DNA from: Bradyrhizobium sp.
GTDB taxonomy: Bacteria; Pseudomonadota; Alphaproteobacteria; Rhizobiales; Xanthobacteraceae
Assembly (NCBI RefSeq): GCF_030646015.1
Contig: NZ_JAUSLT010000138.1
Span: 1-64,000, forward strand
Direction: 5' to 3'
DNA length: 64,000 bases
Of this stretch, positions 1 through 8,629 are shown piece after piece. The notes under the pieces were generated by a model that had not been told where the DNA came from, did not search any database, and saw nothing but the letters and a program-made list of their open reading frames with translations. Each line of letters starts with the position of its first letter. The stretch's first letter is position 1. The position numbers and the translations under genes are program-made.

Positions 1-43
1 CGCCGCTCTCCGGACGATGCTTCGCATCGCCGGGCTCGCGTCG

Positions 44-66
44 ACCCTCCCCCTCCAGGGGAGGGT
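44..66. repeat. Short inverted repeat at window edge
   Basis: Nine-base arms (44-52 and 58-66) made of a C-rich then a G-rich run pair perfectly around a 5-base loop. Arms like these recur in the larger dispersed repeats of this window (4717-4886 and 59373-59415). It is probably the end of a dispersed intergenic repeat that continues to the left of the window. No gene is seen in bases 1-70. Confidence 0.45.
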
Positions 67-70
67 GAGA

Positions 71-114
71 ACACAAAAAAACCGGCGCGATCATCTCGCG
101 CCGGTTTTTTGTGT
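71..114 (-). terminator. Rho-independent terminator of the atp operon
   Basis: Two arms of about 19 bases (71-90 and 96-114) pair around a 5-base loop. The G+C-rich core is flanked by A-run/T-run edges, so on the minus strand the stem ends in a T tract. It starts 18 bases after the atpF stop codon. The symmetry would also allow it to stop transcription coming from the left. Confidence 0.88.
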
Positions 115-131
115 CTACGACTTGAAGCCCG

Positions 132-623
132 TCAGTTCAGCTTGGCCTTGACCTCGGCGATACCCTTGGTCAGCAGGTCGTCCGCGACCGAGCCGGTCAC
201 CGACTGCGACAGGATGGCGGAAGCCGCCGTCACCGCGGCGTTGGCTGCCGCCGCGCGAACGTCGGCGAGGGCCTGGGCTTCGGCGAGCGCGATCTTGCTT
301 TCGGCGGTCTTGGTGCGCCGGGCGACGAAATCTTCCAGCTTGGTCTTGGCTTCGGAGGCGATGCGCTCGGCTTCGGCCTTGGCGAAAGCGATGATTTCCT
401 GCGCTTCGCCTTCCGCCTTGGCGTGGCGGGCCTTGTATTCGGCCAGCAGCTTGGCCGCTTCGTCCCTGAGCTGGCGGGCGTCGTCGAGTTCGGCCTTGAT
501 GCGGGCGGCGCGGTGATCGAGCGCCTTCAGCACGGTGTGATGGATCCCGAAATAGGCAAACACCGCCATCAGCAGGACGAAGGCGACGGCGACCCAGAAT
601 TCCGCTTGGTAGAGCATGGTCAC
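132..623 (-). CDS. atpF: F0 ATP synthase subunit b
   Basis: This is the peripheral-stalk subunit b of F1F0 ATP synthase. It has one N-terminal membrane helix (about residues 8-28, after a short segment with Phe-Trp) and then a long charged, alanine-rich helix that forms the stator coiled coil. The length (163 aa) fits the family. It is the last gene of the atpI-B-E-F'-F operon. The GTG start at 623 overlaps the stop codon of atpF' (TAGTG), which suggests translational coupling. An ATG two codons downstream (617) is an equally good start. A strong hairpin follows the stop. Confidence 0.95.
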   Translation of the reverse strand: MTMLYQAEFWVAVAFVLLMAVFAYFGIHHTVLKALDHRAARIKAELDDARQLRDEAAKLLAEYKARHAKAEGEAQEIIAFAKAEAERIASEAKTKLEDFVARRTKTAESKIALAEAQALADVRAAAANAAVTAASAILSQSVTGSVADDLLTKGIAEVKAKLN

Positions 624-1156
624 TATCCCTTCAGCGACGCGTCAACGGCCGAGGCCACGGCCTTGCCGTCGGGCGCCACGCCGGTCAGCCGCTGCACGAT
701 CGCGGTGGCAGCTTCCGCGGCGATGCCGCGGACGTTGCTCATCGCGGTCTCGCGCGTCGACGCGATGGTTTTTTCAGCCTCGGCGAGCTTGACCGACAGC
801 TTGTCTTCCAGCGCCTTGCGCTCGGCTTCCGATGCCGCGTTCAGCTTTTCGCGGGTCTCGGCGCCGATCGCCTGCGCGCGCGAACGGGCCGCGGCCAGTT
901 CGCTCTCATAGGCTTTCAGGGCGTTGTCGGACTCGTCCTTCAGCTTCTGCGCCGCGGCCAGATCGCCCTCGATCGCAGCCTGACGGTCCTCGATCGTCTT
1001 GCCGACGCGCGGCAAAGCGATACGCGAGACGATCAGGTAGAGTGCAACGAACGCGACCAGCAGCGACACCAGTTGCGAAGCAAAGGTGTCCTTCTGGAAC
1101 GGCGGAAACGGAGCCTTGTGGCCGCCGTCTGCCGCGGTATGAGCCGTCGTAGCCAC
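623..1156 (-). CDS. atpF': F0 ATP synthase subunit b' (second b-type subunit)
   Basis: This is the diverged second stator subunit that forms a b/b' heterodimer in alphaproteobacteria and cyanobacteria. It has a cytoplasmic proline-rich N terminus, one membrane helix (about residues 30-50) and a long charged Ala/Glu/Lys coiled coil. I place the start at the GTG at 1156 because an AGGAG-type ribosome site lies just upstream. The open frame runs on to 1201, but the extra 15 residues are not family-like. The stop overlaps the start of atpF. In some annotations this gene is called atpG or atpX. Confidence 0.92.
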   Translation of the reverse strand: MATTAHTAADGGHKAPFPPFQKDTFASQLVSLLVAFVALYLIVSRIALPRVGKTIEDRQAAIEGDLAAAQKLKDESDNALKAYESELAAARSRAQAIGAETREKLNAASEAERKALEDKLSVKLAEAEKTIASTRETAMSNVRGIAAEAATAIVQRLTGVAPDGKAVASAVDASLKG

Positions 1157-1220
1157 GGGCTTCTCCTCGTTGGACGATCGAGGTCCCGGTTGGGACCTCA
1201 CCGGCCAGATCGGTATGGGA

Positions 1221-1448
1221 TCAGAGAGCGAACAGCAGCAACAGGGCGATCAGCAGCGAGAAGATGCCGAGCGCTTCGGTCACGGCGAAGCCGAAAATCA
1301 GGTTGCCGAACTGGCCCTGGGCTGCCGAGGGATTGCGCACCGCAGCGGCGAGATAGTTGCCGAAGATGATGCCCACGCCGGCGCCTGCGCCACCCATGCC
1401 AATGCAGGCAATACCAGCGCCAATGTACTTTGCTGCGATCGGATCCAT
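1221..1448 (-). CDS. atpE: F0 ATP synthase subunit c
   Basis: This 75-aa proteolipid makes the rotor ring. It has two membrane helices joined by a short polar loop with the conserved R-N-P (about residues 38-40). The first helix carries the Gly/Ala zipper (about 18-30) needed for tight packing. The ion-carrying carboxylate is Glu58 in the second helix. The first helix lacks the Gln/Glu ligands of Na+-type rings, so proton coupling is expected. It lies between atpB and atpF', as is usual in alphaproteobacteria. Confidence 0.97.
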   Translation of the reverse strand: MDPIAAKYIGAGIACIGMGGAGAGVGIIFGNYLAAAVRNPSAAQGQFGNLIFGFAVTEALGIFSLLIALLLLFAL

Positions 1449-1505
1449 GAAACGAACTCCTTCTTGAGGTTTGCTAGAGCGGCAGGTTTGCCAGTGAGGG
1501 CCGGA

Positions 1506-2252
1506 TCAGTGGCCCGGATGGAGAGCATCGTTGAGATAGATGCAGGTGAGGATAGCGAAGACGTAGGCCTGAAGGAACGCGACCAGAAGCTCGAGCGCGG
1601 TCAGCGCCATGGTCAGGCCGAGCGGCAACACGGCGCCGGCCCAACCGAGGAAGCCGAGGGCGCCGAGCATGCCGATGAAGCTCGCGAACACTTTCAGCGC
1701 GATGTGGCCCGCCAGCATGTTGGCGAAAAGTCGCACCGAATGCGAAACCGGCCGCAGGAAGAACGACAGCACCTCGATGAACATCACCAGCGGCAGGATC
1801 GCGATCGGAACACCCGACGGCACAAATATCTTGAAGAATTTCAGGCCGTTCTTGTAGAGGCCGTAGAACAGCACGGTGAAGAACACCACCAGCGCCAGCG
1901 CCACGGTGACGATCAGATGGCTTGAAACCGTGAAGGTGTAGGGAATGATCCCGATGAAGTTCGAGATCATGATGAACATGAACAGCGAGAAGATCAGCGG
2001 GAAGAACTTCATGCCTTCCGAGCCGGCGGTGCTTCTGATCGTGCTCGCCACGAATTCGTAGCTCAGTTCGGCCACCGACTGCATGCGGCCCGGGATCAGC
2101 TGCCGGCCGGTGCCGAGCATCAGCAGCGAGATCACCGCCACCGACAGGAACATGTAGGCCGACGAATTGGTGAACGCGATTTCCTGTCCGCCGATGTGAC
2201 CGATGGTGAAGAGCTTGGTGATCTCGAACTGGTGAATTGGATCGGCGGCCAT
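1506..2252 (-). CDS. atpB: F0 ATP synthase subunit a
   Basis: This membrane subunit forms the two proton half-channels next to the c ring. It is 248 aa with five or six membrane helices. The essential arginine is Arg174 in the signature S-V-R-L-F-A-N-M, and the C-terminal helix has the conserved Gln-Ala-Tyr-Val-Phe segment. It is the second gene of the operon, 72 bases after atpI and 57 bases before atpE. The start at 2252 gives a typical N terminus. Confidence 0.97.
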   Translation of the reverse strand: MAADPIHQFEITKLFTIGHIGGQEIAFTNSSAYMFLSVAVISLLMLGTGRQLIPGRMQSVAELSYEFVASTIRSTAGSEGMKFFPLIFSLFMFIMISNFIGIIPYTFTVSSHLIVTVALALVVFFTVLFYGLYKNGLKFFKIFVPSGVPIAILPLVMFIEVLSFFLRPVSHSVRLFANMLAGHIALKVFASFIGMLGALGFLGWAGAVLPLGLTMALTALELLVAFLQAYVFAILTCIYLNDALHPGH

Positions 2253-2324
2253 GCGTCTCTCAGTCTATCGGTTTCGCGATCGCTCGCGGATCGGACGTTC
2301 GGTTGCGCTTCGACGACATCGGCG

Positions 2325-2696
2325 TCAGAGCCGTTCAGACTGCTTCGCCATCACGCCCGCGGTCCGCATCACATTCATCACGCCGGCGGTAAAGCCAAGC
2401 AGCAGGAACACGATGAGGCCCCAGGGCGAAGTCGACAGCAGGCGATCGAAACCCCAGCCGAGACCCGCTCCGACAAGAACACCGGCAACCAGTTCGGAGG
2501 AGAGCCGAAGCCCCATGGCCATGGCGGATGCCCTGGCTTGAGCCTGCTCGCTACCGGACGGGTCAGTCCCGATTTTGCGGCTGTCCCTGACTTCGGACAA
2601 CCGCTGATCCAGACTTCCGAGCCTTGCGGAAAGCGCGGCTTCGTCGGACGATTTATCGCGACTTCCATTTCGCTCGCCGTTCGTGCCTTCAGCCAT
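2325..2696 (-). CDS. atpI: ATP synthase assembly protein AtpI
   Basis: This is the small membrane protein encoded first in many atp operons, thought to assist c-ring assembly and possibly ion supply. From the ATG at 2696 it is 123 aa: a charged N-terminal third, then two membrane helices with a glycine-rich first helix (AtpZ/AtpI family). The frame is open to 2792, but the extra residues look like read-through of the leader. The operon promoter should lie between about 2700 and 2820; I see no clear boxes. Confidence 0.88.
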   Translation of the reverse strand: MAEGTNGERNGSRDKSSDEAALSARLGSLDQRLSEVRDSRKIGTDPSGSEQAQARASAMAMGLRLSSELVAGVLVGAGLGWGFDRLLSTSPWGLIVFLLLGFTAGVMNVMRTAGVMAKQSERL

Positions 2697-2978
2697 GCTG
2701 TGGAGCCCAAACGTATCTGCGGTGGATGGAAATAACGCCCCGTCACCCTCAAAAGCCGCGCGGACCATACTGACCGCACCTAACCAAGTCAAGATTGCGT
2801 CGTAACCAGTTAGTGCATTGATTTAGCTCGATTTATTCAGCGAGAGCGGGATCGGCGGCCAAGCCCTCGCCGCACTGCAATAGCCAAGCCCTGTGTCAGG
2901 CGGTCTTGGCCGATCTTGCACCGCTCCGGCGGGTCTGTTGGGATGGCCGCCGACAGTCATTCCCGTCTTGGAGTCCGC

Positions 2979-3602
2979 ATGCCGCGTCCGGTCGATTACT
3001 ATTTTTCGTTTCAGTCCCCGTGGGCCTATATCGGGCACAAATTGTTCCGGGAGGTCGCAAATACCTGGGATCTCAAGGTGAATCACAAGCCGGTGGTGCT
3101 GATCGACCTGTTCTCGGAGACCGGCGGCCTGCCGCTGATGAAGCGTCATCCGGTGCGGCAGCGCTATCGGATGGTCGAACTGCAGCGCTGGCGCGACAAG
3201 CGCGGCCTGAACTTCCACCTGCAGCCGGCGCATTGGCCGTTCAACGCGCGGCTCGCCGACGGCGTGGTGATTGCGGCTCTCGAGGCCGGCCACGATCCCG
3301 ATCCGTATCTGCGGCGGGCATATGCTGCGGTGTGGGAAGACCAGCTCAATCTGGCCGATCCGGCGACCCTGATCAAACTGGCCGACGATTCCGGGCTTCC
3401 CGGCAGGCAGCTGGTCGAACGTTCGGGATCCGACGAGATCGGCGCGATCTATGAGCAAAACCGCCAGGATGCGCTGGCGGCGGACGTGTTCGGATCGCCG
3501 GCCTATGTGCTCGATGGCGAGGTATTCTGGGGGCAGGACCGGATCGAATTGCTCGCCGACGCGTTGAAATCCGGCCGCGCGCCCTATAGGTCGCAGGTGT
3601 AG
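2979..3602 (+). CDS. 2-hydroxychromene-2-carboxylate isomerase (DsbA/kappa-GST family)
   Basis: This is a 207-aa thioredoxin-fold protein of the kappa glutathione-transferase family. The N terminus has the family signature Y-Y-F-S-F-Q-S-P-W-A-Y, where Ser13 takes the place of the redox cysteine. The C-terminal segment V-F-G-S-P-A-Y-V-L-D-G with F-W-G-Q-D-R is typical of HCCA isomerases. Homologues isomerise hydroxychromene carboxylates in aromatic degradation using glutathione, but no aromatic-degradation genes are nearby, so the substrate is unknown. The start at 2979 has GGAG upstream. Transcription is divergent from the atp operon. Confidence 0.85.
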   Translation: MPRPVDYYFSFQSPWAYIGHKLFREVANTWDLKVNHKPVVLIDLFSETGGLPLMKRHPVRQRYRMVELQRWRDKRGLNFHLQPAHWPFNARLADGVVIAALEAGHDPDPYLRRAYAAVWEDQLNLADPATLIKLADDSGLPGRQLVERSGSDEIGAIYEQNRQDALAADVFGSPAYVLDGEVFWGQDRIELLADALKSGRAPYRSQV

Positions 3603-3656
3603 GCTGGAAGCGCCCGGGACGGGGACGGCCTGTCGGGTTTGAGGCGGAGCGATCCC

Positions 3657-4211
3657 ATGAGCACAGCGACATCGCCCTCGAAGTTCTCCACAGCCATCGC
3701 GGTTACCGCGGTAATTTTCGGCATCGCCGGTTCCTTTGGCGGAATCGCCGCCGCTGTCGCGCAATCGATGCCGGACGGCGAGAAGGGCCGTTATTCGATG
3801 TCGACGGTCGGCAACGGCGTGATCCGGCTGGATACCAGGACCGGCGCGGTCTCGACCTGCAACAATGGCGGCGCAGGCTGGGCGTGCTACGCTGTGCCCG
3901 ACGAACGCGCGGCGCTGGATGCGGAAATCGGCCGGCTGCAGGCCGACAATGAACGACTGAAGGCTGAACTGGCGGCGCGCGAAGCCGTCGTCACCGGCAA
4001 GATCGATGAGGCCTTGCCCAAGGACATTTTACCCAAGACCGATTCGCTGAAAAAACCCGACCCGAAGGTGGCCGAGGGCGAGCGCAAGATCGAGATTCCG
4101 CTGCCGAGCGACCGCGACATGGACCGCATGATGTCGTTTCTGGAGCGGGCGTGGAAGCGGCTGATCGAGATGGCCAACCGGGTGCAGAAGGACGTTTCCG
4201 GCCGGATTTGA
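3657..4211 (+). CDS. Conserved hypothetical secreted coiled-coil protein
   Basis: This 184-aa protein is of unknown function. Residues about 15-38 form a signal peptide or membrane anchor ending in an Ala-Val-Ala-Gln site. A small domain follows that resembles a pattern seen in many Bradyrhizobiaceae proteins: a glycine-rich part with a C-N-N-G-G-x-G-W-x-C cysteine pair. Then come a coiled coil (about 82-110), a Lys/Pro-rich linker and a C-terminal amphipathic helix. The start at 3657 follows a GGAG site. The stop is 5 bases before the YjbQ gene, so the two are probably cotranscribed. Confidence 0.7.
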   Translation: MSTATSPSKFSTAIAVTAVIFGIAGSFGGIAAAVAQSMPDGEKGRYSMSTVGNGVIRLDTRTGAVSTCNNGGAGWACYAVPDERAALDAEIGRLQADNERLKAELAAREAVVTGKIDEALPKDILPKTDSLKKPDPKVAEGERKIEIPLPSDRDMDRMMSFLERAWKRLIEMANRVQKDVSGRI

Positions 4212-4216
4212 AAATA

Positions 4217-4690
4217 ATGCCTCATGGCAAATCCATCTCCCGTTCCGCGCCATCGACGGTCCCGGTGACCACCATCGTGTCCTCGCTGCTGACAGTGCAG
4301 ACGCGCGGCGCCGGCTTCACCGACCTCAGCGCCGAAATCGAAAAATTCGTTCGCGAGGCCGGTGCGCAAGAGGGCGCGGTGACGCTGTTCATCCGCCATA
4401 CCTCGGCGTCGCTGACGATCCAGGAAAACGCCGATCCCTCGGTGCTGGACGATCTGATGACGGCGCTCGGCCGGCTCGCGCCCGAGGGGACCGGATGGAG
4501 CCACGACACCGAAGGTCCCGACGACATGCCGGCGCATATCAAGACCATGCTGACCGCGACCTCGCTGCAGGTGCCGGTGCTCGAGGGCGAACTCGCGCTG
4601 GGCACCTGGCAGGCGATCTATCTGGTCGAGCATCGCCGCGCGCCGCACCGCCGCGAGGTCGTGCTGCAGTTTGCCGGAAGCACGAGTTAG
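4217..4690 (+). CDS. YjbQ-family protein (UPF0047)
   Basis: This 157-aa protein belongs to the YjbQ/UPF0047 family; some members have weak thiamine-phosphate synthase activity, but the real role is unsettled. Family motifs are H-T-S-A-S-L-T-I-Q-E-N-A-D-P in the middle and G-T-W-Q-A-I-Y-L-V-E-H-R near the C terminus, supplying the conserved histidines, Asn and Glu. The ATG at 4217 follows the previous stop by 5 bases. An upstream extension in the same frame to 4151 lies inside the preceding gene and was not used. Confidence 0.88.
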   Translation: MPHGKSISRSAPSTVPVTTIVSSLLTVQTRGAGFTDLSAEIEKFVREAGAQEGAVTLFIRHTSASLTIQENADPSVLDDLMTALGRLAPEGTGWSHDTEGPDDMPAHIKTMLTATSLQVPVLEGELALGTWQAIYLVEHRRAPHRREVVLQFAGSTS

Positions 4691-4716
4691 AGCGCTCTGA
4701 GCCAGCGCGCTTTTTT

Positions 4717-4886
4717 CTTCTCCCCTCCTCCCGCGAAGCGGCGGGGTGGGGTCGGGGGTGGGGGGTGTCTCGGCGTACTCGCTCCGAGTCGTCAGCGCGT
4801 ACTACCCGGCAGCGAGTCTGCGGAAGCGCCCCCCACCCCCGACCCCTCCCCACCACGCGCAAGAGCGCGTGGGAGGAGGGGAGAAG
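4717..4886. repeat. Dispersed inverted repeat with C-rich/G-rich arms
   Basis: Outer arms of 16 bases (4717-4732 and 4871-4886) are exact reverse complements, and inside them C-rich and G-rich runs continue the pairing. The centre holds an imperfect palindrome around 4780-4815. The outer part, including the preceding A/T-rich edge and its G-C-G-C motif, is shared with 59373-59434 in inverted orientation. This marks a dispersed intergenic element. It lies between convergent genes. Confidence 0.7.
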
Positions 4887-4896
4887 AGCCCAAAAC

Positions 4897-4926
4897 AAAA
4901 CCGGCCGCGGAGCGATCCGCGGCCGG
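4897..4926 (-). terminator. Terminator of the MFS transporter gene
   Basis: An 11-base perfect G+C stem (4901-4911 with 4916-4926) has a 4-base GCGA-type loop. On the minus strand the stem is followed by a T-rich tract (TTTTGTTTTG). It lies 46 bases beyond the stop of the transporter gene. Confidence 0.85.
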
Positions 4927-4971
4927 CTTGTGAGGATGATCCGGCGGCGATCGCCGCCGGATCAGTTCAGT

Positions 4972-6663
4972 CTACTTGGTGATATCGACGTCCTTGGTTT
5001 CCGGAAGGAAGAAGAAGCCGACGACCGCGGTGATCGACGCGAAGATGATCGGGTACCAGAGACCGGCGTAGATATCGCCGGTCGAGGCCACGATCGCGAA
5101 CGAGGTCGCGGGCAACAGTCCGCCGAACCAGCCGTTGCCGATGTGATAGGGCAGCGACATCGAGGTATAGCGGATCTTGGTCGGGAACAGTTCGACCAGC
5201 ATCGCCGCGATCGGTCCGTACACCATGGTGACGAAGATCACGAGGATGAACAGCAGCCCGATCACCGCCGCGACCTGCGGCCGGAAGATATCGAACGGAT
5301 GCTGCATCTTCACGATCTGGGCGTCGCCGGCCTTCGGATAGCCCGCGGCCTGCACCGCCGCCAGCACCTGCGGGTTCGACACCGCCGCTGCCGTGTAGGG
5401 CACGTCCTTGCCGGCGACGACGACCTTCACGCCGGAGCCGGTAGCACCGTAGCTGGTGGTGTACTTGACCGACTGCAGCGCCAGGAACGCCCGGGCGGTG
5501 TCGCAAGGCGCGGTGAAGACGCGGGTGCCGACCGGGTTGAACAGGTCGCCGCACAGTGCCTTGTCGGAGACGACCTCGACCTTCACGGTTTCGATCGCCT
5601 TTTCCAGCGCCGGATTGGCGTTGGTGGTGATCGATTTGAAGATCGGGAAGAAGCTCAGCGCCGCGATCAGGCAGCCCGCCAGGATGATCGGCTTGCGGCC
5701 GATCTTGTCGGACAATGCGCCGAACACGATGAAGAAGCCGGTGCCGAACAGCAGTGACCACGCGATCAAGAGGTTGGCGGTGTAGCCGTCGACCTTGAGG
5801 ATCGATTGCATGAAGAACAGTGCGTAGAACTGGCCGGTGTACCAGACCACGCCCTGACCCATCACGCCGCCGATAAGCGCGATCAGCACGATCTTGGCGT
5901 TGCTCCAGTTGGCAAAGGCTTCGGTCAGCGGAGCCTTGGAGCCCTTGCCCTCGTCCTTCATCTTCTGGAACACCGGCGATTCGTTGAGGCGGAGCCGGAT
6001 CCAGACCGAGACGCCGAGAAGAGCCACGGACACCAGGAACGGAATGCGCCAGCCCCAGGCGGCAAATTCAGGTTCGCCGAGGGCGGTTCGAGTGAACAGG
6101 ATCACCAGCAGCGACAGGAACAGGCCCAGCGTGGCCGTCGTCTGGATGAACGAGGTGTAATAGCCCCGCTTGCCCATCGGCGCGTGCTCGGCCACGTAGG
6201 TCGCCGCTCCGCCATACTCACCGCCGAGCGCGAGACCCTGCAGCAATCGCAGGCCGATCAGGATGATCGGCGCCGCAATGCCGATCGTCGCCGCGTTCGG
6301 CAGCAGGCCGACGACGAAGGTCGACAGGCCCATGATCAGGATGGTGACGAGGAAGGTGTATTTGCGGCCGACGATGTCGCCGACGCGGCCGAACACGATG
6401 GCGCCGAACGGACGGACGATGAAGCCCGCGGCAAAGGCCAGCAGCGCGAAGATGTCGCGGGTCGCCTGGTTGAACATCGGCAGCTTGGTGGCGGGATCGA
6501 TGACGCCGAAGAACTGCGCGCCGATGATGCTGGCGAGCGAGCCGAACAGGTAGAAATCATACCATTCGAAGACGGTGCCGAGCGAGGAAGCGAGAATGAC
6601 GAAACGTTCGTCCTTCGTCATGCCTCCGGTTCTGACTTTTTCCGTTGCAGCTATTGTGGACAT
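4972..6663 (-). CDS. MFS transporter of the metabolite:H+ symporter type, with a large loop insertion
   Basis: This 563-aa inner-membrane permease has 12 predicted helices. The MHS-type N terminus (F-E-W-Y-D-F-Y) and the loop motif G-D-x-x-G-R-K-Y after helix 2 resemble KgtP/ShiA/ProP-like carriers of dicarboxylates, shikimate or betaine. The second copy of the motif is L-S-D-K-I-G-R-K-P. About 110 extra residues (roughly 343-455), with two cysteines, are inserted in the second half where most relatives have a short loop. The substrate cannot be told. The start at 6663 has a GGGAG site. The gene is single, with its own terminator. Confidence 0.85.
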   Translation of the reverse strand: MSTIAATEKVRTGGMTKDERFVILASSLGTVFEWYDFYLFGSLASIIGAQFFGVIDPATKLPMFNQATRDIFALLAFAAGFIVRPFGAIVFGRVGDIVGRKYTFLVTILIMGLSTFVVGLLPNAATIGIAAPIILIGLRLLQGLALGGEYGGAATYVAEHAPMGKRGYYTSFIQTTATLGLFLSLLVILFTRTALGEPEFAAWGWRIPFLVSVALLGVSVWIRLRLNESPVFQKMKDEGKGSKAPLTEAFANWSNAKIVLIALIGGVMGQGVVWYTGQFYALFFMQSILKVDGYTANLLIAWSLLFGTGFFIVFGALSDKIGRKPIILAGCLIAALSFFPIFKSITTNANPALEKAIETVKVEVVSDKALCGDLFNPVGTRVFTAPCDTARAFLALQSVKYTTSYGATGSGVKVVVAGKDVPYTAAAVSNPQVLAAVQAAGYPKAGDAQIVKMQHPFDIFRPQVAAVIGLLFILVIFVTMVYGPIAAMLVELFPTKIRYTSMSLPYHIGNGWFGGLLPATSFAIVASTGDIYAGLWYPIIFASITAVVGFFFLPETKDVDITK

Positions 6664-7015
6664 TTCCGGTCGCTCCCGTCTCTTTTTTGATTCACGAAGA
6701 TGTGTGATGCGTCAAATAAACGCGCATCAATCAGGCGCCTCACTACAGGCTCGGGAAGCATGCCCCAATAGTACTTTCGGCTGGCAGAGATTTGCCACGC
6801 ACACGATGGGGTTGCGAGATTTTGCCCCGATGCTGGCGTGATTCCGCGGGCGTAACCGGTCGGCAGTGCTGATTTTACGGGGACAAATGAGCTTCGCGCG
6901 CAGGCCAGGGCCTTCGAAAAATGCTTCTACTCGCCTTTGCATTCTCCGAATCAGTTAAACCAAAGTCGGGACCATGCTGCGCGAGGAACCCGCCGACGAT
7001 CGGTGTAGTCTCAAA
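6664..7015. other. Intergenic region upstream of the MFS gene
   Basis: About 350 bases between the divergent transporter and the gene remnant at 7016. Short open frames occur on both strands, but none has a ribosome site together with protein-like composition. The promoter of the transporter should lie at the left end; I see no convincing -35/-10 pair or operator palindrome. Confidence 0.5.
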
Positions 7016-7113
7016 CTAAAGTCCAATGCCGGAGAAAACAGCGCGATCGTCCACATCGCCAACGGAGATGATCGCGGTCCAGCGCGCGAACAGCAGATAG
7101 GTCTCGCACAATC
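7016..7113 (-). pseudogene. Remnant of the 3' end of a small membrane-protein gene (paralogue at 16409)
   Basis: On the minus strand the translation begins C-E-T-Y-L-L-F-A-R-W-T-A-I-I-S, close to R-E-T-Y-L-L-F-A-R-W-S-A-I-V-S at the end of the gene at 16409-16774. DNA similarity continues to the stop region, but about one extra base after the serine codon shifts the frame. No similarity is seen upstream of about 7113, where the MAPEG gene begins on the other strand. It is therefore a 3' fragment of a duplicated gene that has decayed. Confidence 0.65.
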
Positions 7114-7124
7114 GGGGAGGGAGC

Positions 7125-7514
7125 ATGTCCGTAGAAATGAGGTGCTTGTTTGCGGCCATGGTGCTTGCGCTCGTGCACCTGACCGCAGCTTCCTTTAGCT
7201 TCAAGGCGCAAGTAGGCAACCGATATTCGGTGGGTCCACGGGACGAATATATCCGTCGAACGGGTATTGCCGGTCGGCTTGAACGCGCTCAGTGGAATTT
7301 TCTCGAGACGTTTCCGGTCTTCGTAGCAGCGGTGTTGATGGTCCACCTGCTGGATCGGAGCGGGGCCGTCAGCTCTGCAGGAGCGCTGCTTTACGTTGGA
7401 TTTCGCGCGATCTTTCTTCCGCTGTATGCATGGGGCGTTCCCTGGCTGCGCACCTTTAGCTGGAATATCGCCACACTCGGCCTGGTCCTGGTCATGGCGC
7501 AACTTGTGCTTTGA
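7125..7514 (+). CDS. MAPEG-family membrane protein
   Basis: This 129-aa protein has four membrane helices in the MAPEG pattern (membrane-associated proteins in eicosanoid and glutathione metabolism). The conserved R-x-x-x-A-x-x-N-x-x-E motif appears as R-L-E-R-A-Q-W-N-F-L-E-T-F-P, and a second motif Y-V-G-F-R-A follows. Bacterial members may be glutathione transferases or peroxidases; the substrate is unknown. A GGGAGGGAG ribosome site precedes the ATG. A second, different MAPEG protein is encoded in the integrated element (41463). Confidence 0.85.
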   Translation: MSVEMRCLFAAMVLALVHLTAASFSFKAQVGNRYSVGPRDEYIRRTGIAGRLERAQWNFLETFPVFVAAVLMVHLLDRSGAVSSAGALLYVGFRAIFLPLYAWGVPWLRTFSWNIATLGLVLVMAQLVL

Positions 7515-7621
7515 ATTGACGCGGCCCGCATCTGATTCGTCCAGCGTCCGCGCCGTTCAAGAATCCACGATGTACGCTACCTTCGGCGGCGTGGGGGACA
7601 CCCATGTCTTGCAAGAACCAC

Positions 7622-8629
7622 TCAATGTCCGTGCAAATAGACCGCATAGGAACTCAGCAGATAGACTGTCAACAACGACAGGCTCACCCAGCCGACGGTG
7701 CCATGGAAGCGCGTGACCGGCCTGTAGAGTAGCGCGACGATCAGGATTCCGGACATGATCACCGCGGCGAAGGCCGTTATGGCGTGCGTCGGCGACACCG
7801 CCGAGAGCAGCGGTCCCTGCACATAGAAGAGATCGTCAATCGCCAGGATGAGCACATCGAACAGGTTGCTGCCCAGAAGATTGGCAATGGCCATGTCGAG
7901 TGCGCCGAGGCGCAGCGCACTGATGGTCACGACCAGTTCGGGCAGCGAGGTTGCGCCGGCAATAAGCAGCGTGCCGACGAATGTCGTACGCCAGCCCATG
8001 ACCTCCGCGATTTCCACTCCGATGAACGGCAGCCATGCGCCGGCGCCGACCACGACGGCAGCGGCGCCAAGATACCGGGTGACCGCCATCCGCAGGGTGA
8101 CTTTCGGGTCGTTGTCGACCATCGCCCGGGGAGCGGGCCTCCGGCCCTCGTAAACGAAGGCGGAGCGCATCGCGACAAGATAGAGAACGAAGATGATGGG
8201 GGTGTAGATGCCGACGTGAAGGAAACTGATATTGAGACCCTCGCGTCCGAGCAGCAGCGAGACTCCCGCCAATCCGATCAGGATGACGCCGAAGCCCGCC
8301 GTCAGGATGTGCCCCTGATCCATGCGGCTATACATCGGTCCATCACGGTGCATCGCATCGAGAACCACCAGCATCGTCAGATTGAAAACGCAACTGCCCA
8401 GGGCATCGCCAACCGCGATGTTGGGCGCGTCGGCGATGGTGACCGCGCTGACGCCAGTGAACAGTTCGGGCAGCGATGTAGCCGTGGCAAGCAGGAGCAG
8501 CCCGATCCACGTCCGTGATACGCCGGTCCTCCGGGCGATGATGTCCCCGTAACGGGTAAGGACCGGGCCGGCGAAGCCGATCAGGGCGGCACATATAGTG
8601 AATTTCACCCACACCATGGCAATCATCAT
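7622..8629 (-). CDS. Na+/Ca2+-exchanger family (CaCA) cation antiporter
   Basis: This 335-aa inner-membrane protein has about ten helices in two inverted halves. Both alpha-repeats are present: A-T-A-T-S-L-P-E-L with G-D-A-L-G-S-C-V-F-N in the first, and A-G-A-T-S-L-P-E-L with N-L-L-G-S-N-L-F-D in the second. The two glutamates of the S-L-P-E motifs bind the exchanged ions. The ion (Ca2+ or another, exchanged for Na+ or H+) cannot be told. It lies downstream of, and on the same strand as, the Mrp-like operon after a gap of about 210 bases, which suggests a shared theme of ion homeostasis. Confidence 0.88.
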   Translation of the reverse strand: MMIAMVWVKFTICAALIGFAGPVLTRYGDIIARRTGVSRTWIGLLLLATATSLPELFTGVSAVTIADAPNIAVGDALGSCVFNLTMLVVLDAMHRDGPMYSRMDQGHILTAGFGVILIGLAGVSLLLGREGLNISFLHVGIYTPIIFVLYLVAMRSAFVYEGRRPAPRAMVDNDPKVTLRMAVTRYLGAAAVVVGAGAWLPFIGVEIAEVMGWRTTFVGTLLIAGATSLPELVVTISALRLGALDMAIANLLGSNLFDVLILAIDDLFYVQGPLLSAVSPTHAITAFAAVIMSGILIVALLYRPVTRFHGTVGWVSLSLLTVYLLSSYAVYLHGH

